Origin: Ophiostoma sp. CBS 140.51
Lineage: Eukaryota > Ascomycota > Sordariomycetes > Ophiostomatales > Ophiostomataceae
NCBI GenBank assembly: GCA_029298735.1
Contig: JANSLP010000006.1
Location: 310,001-374,000 of the forward strand
DNA length: 64,000 nucleotides
Direction: 5' to 3'
Each line of letters opens with the position of its first letter. Positions within the stretch are counted from its first letter, which is position 1. The notes beneath the pieces are model-generated. The model was not told where the DNA came from and did not search any database. It saw nothing but the letters and a program-made list of their open reading frames with translations. The translations under genes and the position numbers were made by a program. Shown in pieces: positions 11,201 to 23,248 of the stretch.

Positions 11201-11849
11201 GTTCAACCCGCGAAACGCTCTTTCTCTTTTCGTCTCTACTTTCGTGTTTGTGACAGGTACCTGTGGCCCACTCTGTGTTGCCTGCAATTACGCACCAAAC
11301 TGCCCTCCTTGGCTCCTGTACTTCCAAGCGTGGTACTGACTCCTTTCTCAGACATGACTTTCTCACTCTTTCTGCTTTCTGTCTCTCACGTTTTCTGATC
11401 CCGACTCTCTTTCATCTTGTTTGTTCTCCAGCCTTTTGCGTTCTCGCGACCTTTGCTTCTCCCCTCCCCCTCCTTCTTTTTCTTCACTTCCAACCACCCA
11501 GACGGCAATGGGCACCGCCACCATCAAATACGCACCACGCATCTGAGTTTCTGCAGGACACCACTCTTTTATCTTTTTGCTGGCCTCTTGTTTGGCCTCC
11601 CTCCCTTTTCTTTTGCGACACCCCCTCGATTCTACGACAACGACGTTTACCTCGACTTCGACCTCGAGTCCTGGTGCCGCCAACGACACAACGGCCTCCC
11701 GTGTCTAGACCTACGCCCTTGACGAGCGTTTGGCCTACTTCGACCTCATTTCTCGAGGCTGAAGCCGAGAAGCTGAAAAGCTATCTCGATATCTCGACAT
11801 CTTTCTTTTTCCCTTTCTCTAAACTTTCACATCCTCCAACTCGCCCAAC
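8210..11849. other. 3.6 kb divergent intergenic region between two DUF5672 genes
   Basis: No convincing gene. The left part (8600-9060) is C/T-rich on the minus strand and the right part (11090-11840) is C/T-rich on the plus strand, so each half looks like the leader of its flanking gene. Open frames of 150-210 codons exist here but lack ATG-initiated domain-like protein. No repeat or RNA gene recognised. Confidence 0.6.
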
Positions 11850-13122
11850 ATGGCGCAACAACACAACCAGCAGAGCGTCTTCGCTATAACGAAAGGCAAG
11901 ATGTTCATCCTGGCTTCTCTCGTCTTCACGTATGTCTCCTCTTCCCAAATTCGACCGTGACCCAATATCGTCCTCTTTCTTCTTGTCTAACATCTGCAGA
12001 TGGTGGGTTGCTCACCTCCTGCCACACTACGAGCCCATGATCCGCTCGCACATCTCCGACCGTCTGCAAGAAGCCCGACAAAAGATTCCTTCCATCAAGG
12101 TCGACTGGCGCATCCCCGAAGAGCCCGAAACCATGTTCAACGCCTCTAAGGTCGCCCTCATCATCGAGCCCCGGCCCCTGCCGCACCTGGTGCCCCTCGT
12201 CCTGCACATGGCCACCGTCGTCCCCCCGGACTGGCGCTTCATTTTCATCGGCTCCGAGAAGAGCGTCTTCAGCGTCAGCCGCGCTCACGCCATCAAGCAC
12301 CAGCAGGTCATCGGCAAGCTCGACCTCATGGTCCTGCCTGAGCCCTGGGACATTTCCAGCAAGGAGATGGTCTTCCGTATGCTGACCGACATCCGCTTCT
12401 ACGACGAGTTTTTGCCCGGTGTCGAGTGGATCCTCAAGTACGAGTCCGACAGCATCCTGTGCGGCAACTCGCCCACCAGCCTCAACAGCTGGCTCGACTG
12501 GGCCTGGGCCGGTGCGCCCCGGTCGGCCGACGACCGGTTTTCCGGCAACGGCGGTCTGTCACTGCGCAAGGTCTCGGCCATCCGCCGCATCCTGCGCTTC
12601 CAGGCCCGGTACAACAACTCGGAGCCCGAGGATGAGTGGTTCGGTCGCCGTCTGTGGGTCCTGCCCGGAGAGAAGGTCACCTCTGGTCTCACGGCGCTGG
12701 CCGTCGAAAACGTGTACGTCGAGAATCCCATGGGCTTCCACATCCCCGACAGCGGCAAGAACCTCCCCGATGAGGTCTGGAAGAACCCGGAGCAGCGCAA
12801 GAAGATCTTTGACTACTGCCCCGAGCTGAGCTTGATCATGGACATGAAGCTCGAGCGCGAGCGCTGTGACGGCGACGACAAGATGGGCAACATTGTGCCC
12901 TCGCGCCAGGACCTTGAGAAGGAGCGGAAAGCGAGCATCGCGTCCGTATCCAAAGCCAGCGCTGCCAGTGTTGCGAGTGTCGCCAGCGTGGAGAGCGCGG
13001 CCAGCGTGGCAGCCAAGGCGACCGACGCGTCAGCAGCACCAAGCGACTCGGTCTTGTTAACCGCGCCGCCCCAGACGGCTTCGAAGTCCGCAGCCGCCGA
13101 GGCCACACCCGCCCGGCTATAG
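11850..13122 (+). CDS. DUF5672 glycosyltransferase-like type II membrane protein (paralogue 2)
   Basis: Exons 11850-11929 and 12000-13122, joined in phase 2 over a 70-nt intron (GTATGT, TCTAAC, CAG), give 400 residues. A short polar head (MAQQHNQQS) precedes one membrane helix at about 18-35 (MFILASLVFTWWVAHLL), again with the intron falling in the helix. The luminal part repeats the family pattern of the minus-strand neighbour: VVPPDWRFIFIGS, ESDSILCGNS, WAWAGAPR, GNGGLSLRK, EPEDEWFGRRLW and YCPEL. It differs by a shorter catalytic-domain tail and by a C-terminal low-complexity Ala/Ser/Val run (KASAASVASVASVESAASV) that ends the protein. The conserved acidic DS and EPED residues suggest a metal-dependent sugar transferase, but no activity is known for this family member. 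Confidence 0.85.
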
Positions 13123-16100
13123 GCTCGACGCGACCATAAAGACGATAACGACGACACCCTAACGGGCAACGGGGAGGAACGATGGAAGAACGACTGATAA
13201 CGAAAGCGACCTACTGAAAGTGCCACGCATGGTAAATTTGCGTGAAGTCGATTCGCGGATAGTGCCTCCCTGGCATCGTTGGATCGTGTCCTTCAATTCC
13301 TACCTCCCTTCCTTCTCCCTCCAACGATACCACCATACACCTTTCTCATTGTATTGTATTAGTACACACTCACGACCTTGGAATTTTCTTCAACTCTTCT
13401 TTTGGCCATCTTGGTTTACCATTTATTTTTCCTTCTTTTCTTTTTAACAACCTAGGGGGTGGGGGTAACAACCATATTGTTATTATCTTTTTCTTGTCTC
13501 TTGATTTTTTGTTCTTTAGAGGGCACGGCGTTAGGTTTTTATTATTTTTCTCGTTTCATTTTTTGTCATTTCTGTAGCCATTTTTCTCGGCCCTCATTAT
13601 TTCTTCGTTGGGTATCGACAGATGCATTAGAGCGCAAAGAAAGTAGTAAAGAAGAACAAATAACAACATACATAATTTATTCAACAATCGGCGTGCAGCC
13701 TTGCGACTGTGGACGTTCGTATGCGAGTATGGGGCTGGTGATAGCAACGACGATGGTGATGGTGCAGAACAGTACAGGATATTGATACCACGGATGCAAG
13801 TGAAAAGCAACTACAGAAGAAAGAAAAGATTAAAGGACCTGCTGGGTAACGTGCCTGTTATGAAAGCACCAGCTTATGTCTACTTGTTCACGTTGCCGGC
13901 TCTTTCTCTCTCTCTTCCTGTTGTGGCAGATATGATCCCGCCTTTATTACCCGCCTCGAGAGAGGCTTGCGTAAGTTGCCATCATCCGGGATCAGTGTCT
14001 GCAATATTCTTCTTTGCTTCGCCCTCCGTTTACAGAGACATAAAGGTGCCAGAAGGAAGCACAAAATAGAATGCGATGATTAAGATAGAAGAAAGCGCGT
14101 TTCTACGTTAAAGGCTTGGCGGTCCGTCCGGAACGGCGGCATGGCGACATTGCTCATGATGATGGTTAGAAACACAGGGATCTAGCCCGGGGAATTGTTA
14201 AGAACAGGCACTTTCCTATCATATATTTAAACAGAATGAGAAAGGGCAACAAGGTGCACCATGCAGACGGTGAAGTAAGCCTACATTCAGATAGTGCCAT
14301 GGTGGATAGAAACAAGCTCACTCAATCTCCTCCATTCTTATTATTCTACCCTCCTCCCGCCGATCCAGTATCTACCGAGCCCATGCGCACGAACACGTCT
14401 GTTGGTCGGCGTTAGAGGGGGAAAGGAAGAGTGCTTATACGATGACTCGGTATAGGCCAAGACATACACAGGATACTCTCATACTATCGAGGCCCGTGAG
14501 CACACGCGTCCTTCAGCGGCTCGCCGATTCGGCCGAGATATGGGTGTGCTGCTTGCCTTTGAATACGAAGCCTCTATTCTACTCCAAGACCTGCAGCATG
14601 GTCTAGAGATGGTCTAGAGCTCTCGCCTCTTTCCTCGTCCTTTGCATCGTGCCTTTCCTGTCTCTCGATACAAGTTTGCCAAGACGGGGTGAACCGAGCC
14701 TGTCGTCTTCAAGGATGGAAAGAAAATGCAGACGAGGACGAAAACAAGGGACCAACGCCTCGGTTCGGAGGTGCATCGGGGAGACAATAGGCAACGACAA
14801 CCATGTTGTTACTTTTGTCTTAGCCAAGACAAACTTTAAATCGTGTCGTCTCAATCATTACGGAGAATGAGGTCGTAGTTACATCTGGCTTGTGTTTCTG
14901 ACACCCATATCGAGAGACCTTGGGAGGCACATGGCAATTTAGGGCGCGTTGTTGGGAGCTTTTAAAGTCTTGGCATGTGGTGTTTTGCGATATGAGGCTC
15001 TAGAGAAATCTGGGGATACAGTTAGATGTGTCACCAAAAACCAAAATAGCAAACAAAAATGGTCATGATGCGAAAGCTACCAGGGGAGTTTCTTTTCATC
15101 CTCAACACCTATCCCATCAATATGCAGTTCTGCTCAAGTCGAACATGTTCGTGTTATTTCATCTTGTCCTCTCATTTTCGCCATCCGTCATTGCCATTAC
15201 TTGAGTGGACGCATTCAGTCTGTGTAGACGTTTCTTAGATTCACTCGTGCTATAGTAGGACATTTGAATTATAGGAAACATCTAATTTTCTGTAGCCTTA
15301 ATTCAAAAAGCAAAAGCCAGAAAAGTGACGTTAAGCCCGAATTGATTGTTTGTTTGATTTTAGCCTGCAAGGACAGCCTCTCCCATTTTGCATGTCCCTG
15401 GCCGCCTTCATCCTGAATTACCCTTTTTGGAGCCTTCGTTCATTTTTCTTCCGGGGAACGGAAAATCGGCAGCGATTTTCTATCAAAAGACTTCTTTGGA
15501 AAGACCTAATAAAAACTATGAGGATCAGCAAAAAAGAAAAGAAACAAGCAAGAAACATCAGCATCAATCAATTGAAGCCGTCAGGCGGCGTAAAATCTCA
15601 AGCCACCACGTTCCTTTCGGTTCAAACTGCCATACTTCCGGCTCTTGGAAATATTGAAGAGAAATCCGTGGTCTTTTCCCCATCATTTCACACGGCTGGC
15701 TTGTGGAGCCCCATTACGCAATGCCCCTTTGAAGTTCATCTATTTAACAAATTTGTCGTTCCCTTTCATGCCCTTCCCATCCCACGTTCTGTCCTTGCTG
15801 ACCTACACCTCTTCCCACGATCCTTTCCGTCGTCACTCTTCCACTCTTCCTCTCTTTTCCCTGCCAAGACAGATCAAGGTCCATCCCGTTACCTCCATTT
15901 TCAATGGACCCAAGAGTCTATTCTAGTATTTTCCTGCCATTTTCTCTCATTGATTCGGTAACGTTACCGTCTCTTCCTGCCCTGTGTGGTGGATGTGTAG
16001 ATTGAATGTTTATAGACATGGCCCACCCTCACCCTAAAGCCTCGCCTTCTTAGCTTTCTTTCCATACACGTAGCTGTTAATGATCCTTTCTAGCCATCTG

Positions 16101-16481
16101 GTATTTCTTTACTTATATGGCCTCTTATTTTTGTGTCCCTTTTTTCTTTTCCTCCCTTGGCATTGTCTCTTAATTGTTTGCCATTCGGCCAGGTCCTCCG
16201 TCCCCTCGGTCCAGTCTTTTTTTCCAGATCCTTTTATCCCCATATACGATTTTTTCTTGACTCTGGGTGTGTGCCTTTTTTCTGTTATAGAGAGGAAGTA
16301 GTAGCCACATACAGGAGAAAAAAACTCTTGGCATTTCTCGCGTGCTGTTTCTTTCTTGTTTGTCCTTCTTTTGATTTTCTTTTCCTTCCTTTTCTATCCC
16401 TTTCCTCCCCCACAGGCGAGCCCTCATAGCCCACCTGTCCGCTCTTTGATTTTTATTTTCGGTCTCCATCTTCCCCTCACG
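13123..16481. other. 3.4 kb gene-free region upstream of the chitin deacetylase
   Basis: Contains the 3' flank of the DUF5672 gene and the upstream region of the chitin deacetylase. The plus strand becomes pyrimidine-rich from about 15700 and strongly so from 16130 to 16480, marking the probable leader. A 203-codon open frame at 15350-15961 has no recognisable domain and unlikely composition. Nothing else is identifiable. Confidence 0.6.
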
Positions 16482-18199
16482 ATGCGCTTCTCACCATCAG
16501 CGGCACTTCCAGTGCTGCTCCTCGCCGCCTTCCCTGGTCAAGTCGCTGCTCACGGCCCCCATGGCGACCTTCCGATCCCCAAGCTGCTGGGTGGCGGCCG
16601 GCGGTTCTTGTCAGAGCTTCTCGCCTCTGCCCGTGCCGAGATGGCGGCCAATGCGCCATTGAACGCGAGAGCTGTCCTTCCAGAGATGACAGAAATACAC
16701 GATCACCGCCACTTGCCGACACGCGAGGAAATGGAAGCCGACGATGCAGCAATCCGGGATGCTGCCGCCTTACGTCGGCGCCAGGTGGGCGGTAAAGACG
16801 GCAAGTGTGGCCCTGGTGCAGGAAGCTGTGCCAAGGGTTATTGTTGCTCACCTGAAGGGTGGTGCGGTCTGACCTCAGACTACTGCTCGGCGCCGGACTG
16901 TCTAATCAACTATGGGTCGGGTTGTGATGGTAACCAGAGGCCCGAGGGTCTGGACACGTCAAATGTGGCTCGCCCGCATGTTGGTTCGGTTCTGTACGGC
17001 GGTCTGGGCATTTACGACTGTGTCAAGAAGGGCGACATTGCCATCACCTTTGATGACGGTCCGTACAACTACACGGGCGATCTACTGGACAAGTTTGCGG
17101 CATACGGTGCCAAGGCGACTTTTTTCATCACGGGCAACAACCTTGGCAAGGGCATGATCAACGACTATTCAAAACCGTGGGCAGGCTTCATCCGCGTAAG
17201 TTCTTCCGTCCTCGCCTCGCTCGCTATATCTCTCTTTTTGATCTCGTCTCACTTGGTTCGCTCGCTCGTCAACTAACAAAAAGACAGAGAATGGTCGCTG
17301 AAGGCCACCAGGTTGCCAGTCATACTTGGTCTCACCAAAATGCCAGCCAGCTCACCGCAGTCCAGTATAAGAACCAAATCATCTGGAACGAGATCGCCTT
17401 CAACGATATCCTGGGGTTCTTCCCCACGTACATGCGCCCGCCCTACTCCATCTGCGAGAAAGACTGCCAAAAGGCCTTGTCCGACCTGGGTTACCACGTC
17501 ACCTACTTTGACCTCGACACCGAGGGATACCTGAACGACGACCCCAAGTTGATCCAGAACAGCAAGGACATTTGGGACGACGCCATGGCCAAGTCCAAGC
17601 CGGCCAACTCACAGTACCTCATGATTGAGCACGACATCCACTACCAGACGGTGTACAATCTGACCGACTATGTTCTGACAAGCCTCTTTGCCAAGGGCTG
17701 GAAGTCGGTGACGGTCGGCGAGTGCTTGGGTGACCCCAAGGAGAACTGGTACCGTCAGGGGCCCGGTTCTTCGAGCGGTGGTGGAAGTGGTGGAAGTGGA
17801 TCGACAACGTCCGTGCCTAGCAAGCCAACAACAACGGGCCCTACCGGCTACCCGTCAACGACCATTCACCGGCCGCAACCTACGACCCGGAGCACCATCC
17901 GTGGCGGCGGTAGCAGTACCACGTCAACGATCAAGAACTCTGACTCGAGTCTGGTTCCGGACAACCCCATCGTCCGTGGTGGCAATGGTGGCGGTAACAG
18001 TGCCTCGACTGCATCTGCACCTGCCCAGACAGCCGGTCTCCAAAAGACGGTCGATGGCAACTGCGGTAATGGCTACACCTGCCTAGGCAGCCGTTTCGGC
18101 AACTGCTGCTCTGCCAATGGTTTCTGCGGCAAGAGCGCCGATTACTGTGGCAAAACGTGTCAGCCAGCGTTTGGTGCGTGTACAGACAGCCCGCGGTAG
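16482..18199 (+). CDS. Secreted chitin deacetylase (CE4) with N- and C-terminal CBM18 modules
   Basis: Exons 16482-17195 and 17288-18199, joined in phase 0 (GTAAGT donor, AACTAAC branch, ACAG acceptor), give 541 residues. Order: signal peptide (~1-23); propeptide-like region ending near RRR; a hevein-type chitin-binding module (~109-140, eight cysteines, GYCCSPEGWCG); and a NodB/CE4 catalytic domain. The catalytic domain has TFDDGP (189-194, base Asp191, metal Asp192), HTWSH (metal His250 and His254), RPPYS (Arg288) and the late IEHDIH motif. A long Gly/Ser/Thr/Pro linker, probably O-glycosylated, and a second CBM18 (~497-536, GNCCSANGFCG) follow. The enzyme removes acetyl groups from chitin to make chitosan in the cell wall. 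No GPI signal is seen, so it is probably secreted and wall-bound through its two lectin modules. All catalytic residues are intact. Confidence 0.93.
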
Positions 18200-19469
18200 G
18201 CTCAAAGGGAGGGGGTTGATCTTATATTGTAATCTTCTTTGTTTCGTTTTCTCAATAATTATTTACGCGTATTCAAAATGGTGGTGGGGGGCCGTTTCAT
18301 CAGCTTGGGTGTATTTAGTGTACGTACAGGCATTTCATCTTCTAGAAGAGCATAGAGAGCATATTACTTTTGCATATAATTTCTCTTTCTGCGTCCAGGT
18401 ATTTGTTGTAAGTTTCTTTTGATTTCTCTGTGAATGACTCGTTTGGAGTCCTGTACGTTATGGTGTGTTTATCTCGCCTCGTAAATGGATGGAAACGACA
18501 ATGAGCGGACAAGAGAGCCTCCATAAAGGAATGAAAAGTAAATGTGTCTGTTTGTAATCATATCTCATGGTACAGCCGTCACCGTTGAGTTAACTAAACC
18601 AAATAAAAGTGAATAACAAATAACCGAACCAAAAGTAGACCGAAGAAGAACAAATGGGAATAAAAAGAAGTCTAAAAAATGTGATTATCCGAAGACATCT
18701 CAGAAATGAAGAGAAAGTAGATAGAAGGAAGAGCAAGAACAGAAAAGCGAACGAGGTTGCCCCTGTCGCTGGAAAAGAAGGTTTTGTAAGTGTGTTTTGT
18801 TTGTTCTTGCCCTGCCAGAGCACTTCGTCTTGCTCCTCAGAAACTGCAACTGGTATGCTGCTCAGAGGAGGGTATAGCGAAGTGATGATGTGTAATAAAA
18901 CCTGGACAAAAGCGGTGGTGAAGGATGAAGAAGAAATTGCCTGCCCAGGTTTTTTGGGTTGCCCCCTTTTGTCTAATGCCCATTGTGATCCCGGTCTATA
19001 ACGCGATGAAATGCAAACCCAAACAAAGGAAGGCAGATAAAGTGAAGAAATGAAATGAAAACAAAAAAAAAAGACGATGAGCAAAAGACATAATAAACCA
19101 AAGAGTAGGGTTGGAAAAAACAGCAAGTGGCAGTCCAGTGATGGCAAAAAAAAAAGAAGAAAAAAGAGAAAATGGAACGCCATGCGCCGACCTCGTCTAT
19201 ACCGTACCCAATAGGCGAAACCACCCGATCCCAAGCCAAGAAAGCAGCAAAGCAGAAATATTCAGGTGGTATATCCAAAAAGCAGAAACGAAGGCATCAA
19301 AGTCCATCGAAGTTTGCCGTACATGAGGGCATGTGTAGCGTGAAGTCGTAGGCAGATTAGGAAAGCAAAACAAAAGTAAAAGGGCAAAGAAACAACAAAA
19401 AAGAAGACAACGAAAAAAAAGCTAAGAAGAAATCATAATGTTCAATAGTCAAGTCAACACCGTAAATAA
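18200..19469. other. Convergent 3' intergenic region
   Basis: 1.27 kb between the stops of the chitin deacetylase (plus) and the C2H2 factor (minus). The right half is A-rich on the plus strand (T-rich on the factor's strand), consistent with a long 3' UTR. The 214-codon minus frame at 18590-19234 is a T-rich compositional artefact. No gene is seen. Confidence 0.55.
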
Positions 19470-22400
19470 TCATCGCCACATGATGTTAGTGTCGTTAAAG
19501 TCATCACGCTCCTCTTCGTCAAACATGGAGTGCAGCTGGAAGCCGTCGTCAATGTCGACATTGTCGTGAGCATCCTCGTTGTCCATATTCTTGACCTCTA
19601 GGCCGAGGAGGGAACCGAAAGAGACGTTGGCAGTGACCTCGTGGACAACAGGAAGGGTGCCCACGGTAGGCTGGTGTGGAACCTTGTTGTTGTCATTGCT
19701 GCCATAGCCCGAGTCCGCCACTGTCTCAGGGACGGTGTCAGGAAGCGTCTCGGCTTCTTCGTGCTGATGACGCTGACGGGCAGCACCCTGAGCTTGCTGC
19801 TGCTCACCCTGCTGGCCTAGCTGCTCCAGTTGTTGGAGAAGCTGCTGGCGCTGCTGCAAGTCGCCGGCGAGGATACCCTGGGCCTGTTGTTGCTGCTGAA
19901 GCTGGAGCTGCTGCTGGCGCAGCTGGCGGGAGCGCGAGTTGTCTTCAGACACCGAAGCCGGTGGCGGGACATGGCGCACGGACGAGGCATCGGAGCTCGA
20001 CGACAGGCCTGACAGTGTGCGCAGGGGCTCACCAATACCGGCGAGCATCTGGTTGGCATCGAGGGTTCCAATAGCACCAGACATACGCGACTCCTGGGAG
20101 TGGTGGTAGTGGTGGCGGCGGCGGTGGCTGCGGCTAGCATTGTCATCTTCCTCATCCTCCTCCAGGATCGTCTGACGGTCCATCTCCCTCACCAGGCTGC
20201 CACGCTCGTGAGCGCTGGTGTCCGTCTGGAGGACGCTGATGACAGACCGGGAAGGACCAGGACCAAGGGAGGAAGGGGGGCGGGTAGAGGACGATGAGGC
20301 TGCAGCGCGGGTCGTGCCCGGAACGATAACCGAGCTGACACCAGCGCCAATCTGGTGCACCATAGCCTCGAGGGCGCTCAGGCGCTGGGTGACGCTCTGG
20401 GTAAAGCCCTGGAACTCGGTGCGCGACACATAAAAGTCGACGTCGACCAGTGTCGCGCTCTCGACCGAGTTGTGCTGCTTGTGCTGGGGAGGGAGGTTGG
20501 CACGACCCTGGACGGGGCTAGGAGCGCTGCGGTTATGGTCTAGGTTGGCCGGGATGTTTAGCCGAGCGAGCGCCTCCTGCTGGGTGGGCGAGACCTTGAT
20601 GTCTGGGCTTCTAGGGTCGATCGTGGCAGGGCCGCACGCCGAAGAAGAAGCGGCAGGAGTGGCCTGGGTCTGGTCTATATGGACACGGACCTGCGGCGGT
20701 ACCACATGGCCGGCGTTGCTCTCAATCGGAGCTGCTGGCTGGAGGGCAGGCTGCGCTGCTCTGGGAATAGGGGCAGCAGGCGCAGGCGTAGCAGGAGCGG
20801 CAGTGGGAGCCGGCGTGGAGACAGTCACAGGACGGGGAGCACAGAAGGTGCGCAGGATCTGGCTGTACTTCTCACGCTTGCTACGCGAGGCACGGGCACA
20901 GGGGCGGCCATGCTCGACATGGGCCTTGAAGGCTGCCTGGTCGGTGAAGGAAGTCCAGCAGCGACGGCAGAGGCCAGCCTGCAGTTGGGGCCGGTTGCCA
21001 GACTCGTGAACGCCAAAGGACGATGCGCTGTTCTCAGTGATGATGAGGTTATGCGCAGCGCGTCCAAGATGGCGACTAGAGACGAGAAGTATTAGTACAA
21101 TCACGCAGACAATGGTGAAGAAAAATAATACGCAAGGGGGAGGGGAAGGGTGGCATGGGCTCACAACAGAGTGGAAATATAGCGGTGCTGGGTGTGGCAC
21201 GGTGAGAAGCGCTCCTCGTTGTCACGGTAAAAGTAGGCCGGATCAGTAAGGTGGTAGGGACAGGGCATGTGGTCATCGTCGATGTTGTCTGGGTTGTTGT
21301 GACCAGCCGGGGGTGGGCGAGGCGGGCGGCGGTTGTTACCGTCATTCTCTTCGTCCTCGTCCTCGTCACCGTCGTCGTCATCATCATTGCCATTATCATT
21401 GGTGTTTGCGTTGTCATCGTTGGCCGTGTTGCTGGCGTCACGCTCAAAAGTGTCGTGATCGCGCTTGACGCCTCGGTCGCCGGCAGCAACAATGACGCTC
21501 TCTTCCGTAAATGGCGTCGTCTTGACTAGCGCCAGTACAGCCTCGGCCTCTGCTTTGGCACGGGCATTCTTGCGAATAGCGGCGGCCTGCTCGGCAAAGA
21601 CTTGCTGCTGCCGTTGCTGCTGGGCGGCCGTCGTAGAGAGCAAAGCCGGCCAGGCCTGAGGGAAGAGGGCAGGCACACCTACCAGGGGAGTGCGGGGGGA
21701 CGTGTAGGCAGTGTTTTGCTGCTGACGGAAGCCATGGGGTGTACCCATGAATGGGGTAGGAGGAGAGAAGGCAGCGCCGTAGTCGCCGGCGGCCGCAGCA
21801 GAGGCAACGGCTGAGCCAGGCACTGATGCCGGCAGGGGCACCTGAGCTCCGTGGTAGTCAGCCGGTGCGAAGTAGCCGATGGCCTGGGGGTAGATCGATG
21901 CAGCCGGCGCCCGCTGACCCTGGTTGTAGCCAAGTGGGCGTGTGGGCGGCGTCATCGAAGTCATTTGCTGCTGCTGCTGCTGCTGCTGGGGCTGGTGGGA
22001 CTGTAAGTCAAAACGGCGCGTTTCAGTGCGGATGATGTTCGAGATCTCCTCCTGCTGGGTGAGTGGTGACTCCCACGGAACGAAGGAGTTGGAGACAGCG
22101 TCTGTCGCCGGCGAGGCGTTGACGGCTCTGAGGGCAGCCTCAGCAGCAGTCACAGCAGGAGTGTCAGCAGTGGTGTAGACAACGCTGCCGTCCGCAGCAA
22201 GTGCCGCGGTGACACCGTTGCCCATCATCATCTGCTGAGGCGCCTGCTGCTGCTGCCGAGGCTGGCTGTCGGGGTAAAGGATAAAGTCGACCTCGTTGCC
22301 CATCATAGCCATGGGAGTCGAGGCGTGCGAGAGGCTGTTGTTGAACTGCTGCAGCTGCTGGTATTGGAGCAGCTGTTGCTGGTGCATGGCATAGTCCTCT

Positions 22401-23248
22401 CCGGTGGGCGACAGCGTCGAGGAAGCGGCGACGGGCGCAGGAACAGCACCAAAAGCAGGCATGCTGTACTTGAAGGCGGCCTCCTCATCGTCGTCCTCCT
22501 CCTCCTTTTGCTTCGTCTGGACACTCTCAGTCTCGCCATCGGCGTCGGCGTCGAGGTCGATCTCGTTGTCCTCGTCGCGCTCGACCTTGTCGTTGCTGGC
22601 CGCGCGTGCAGCGTTGTTGTTGTGGCGGCTGCGATCGTATTTCCAGCCGTGCGTCTTCTCCATATGCTGCTTGCAGTTGGACTCGCGCTTGGAGCTGTAC
22701 TTGCAGCCCTTGAAGGTGCAGTGGAAGGTAGGCGGCTTGTCCGAGTGGCGGTCGTCCATGTGCCGCTGGAGCTCCTGGGCTGTCGGGAAGCCACGCTTAC
22801 TATACTCGCAGTTGGGCAGCTGGCACTTGAAGGGCCGGGTGTGCGTGCGGCGATGGCGGTTGAGATCGCAGCGACGCTTGAACGTGCGGTTGCAGGTGGG
22901 GCAGACGTTGGGAGAGCCCGTGTTGGGCGACATGCTTGTGGTTGTGTTCATTTTTGCGGGAGTGGTGGTTGTGGTTGTGCCTGCGGCAGCGTTGAATTGG
23001 ATGTCCATATCGGCATCTGCGTCGGCGTCGGCGTCGGCATCATCACCCGAGAAGTAACCGGGGTTTTGGTCGTGGGTGGAAGTGTTGTTGTGAATGTGAG
23101 GCTCTTGGAGGCTAAAAGTGCTGTTGTCGCCGCTTACACGCCCTGTGGTGGGGAGAATTGTGTTAGTTTTCTTTCTTTTCTTTTGCACTTAACGGGATAG
23201 GGACGTACCAAATTGGACGTTGAGGGCGTATTGTTGTTGTGAGGTCAT
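19470..23248 (-). CDS. Large C2H2 zinc-finger transcription factor with Gln- and Asp-rich regions
   Basis: Three minus-strand exons, 23248-23209, 23142-21165 and 21075-19470, give 1,207 residues. The introns are 66 nt (GTACGT...CACAG) and 89 nt (GTGAGC...TCTAG), both in frame. The first exon encodes only MTSQQQYALNVQF plus one base. Three tandem C2H2 fingers lie at about 94-114, 120-146 and 155-178 (CPTCNRTFKRRCDLNRHRRTH-type first finger), preceded by an Asp-Ala repeat. A distant C2HC motif uses Cys709, Cys712, His725 and Cys732 and is followed by REKYSQIL; this pairing of fingers with a later CxxC..H..C module is seen in fungal-specific regulators. The rest is low complexity: acidic linkers, Gln runs, an Asp/Glu/Asn block near 630-650 and a Gln-rich coiled-coil-like segment near 1040-1090. 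It is presumably a nuclear DNA-binding regulator; targets are unknown and I do not recognise an ortholog. Confidence 0.85.
21966..21989. repeat. CTG trinucleotide run encoding polyglutamine in the C2H2 factor
   Basis: About eight near-perfect CTG units on the plus strand, read as CAG codons for a Gln run on the minus strand, within the second exon of the transcription factor. It is a site of likely length polymorphism. Confidence 0.75.

Noticed and set aside
22325..23200. 291-codon plus-strand frame opposite the zinc fingers
   Set aside because: Antisense shadow; the fingers fix the coding strand.
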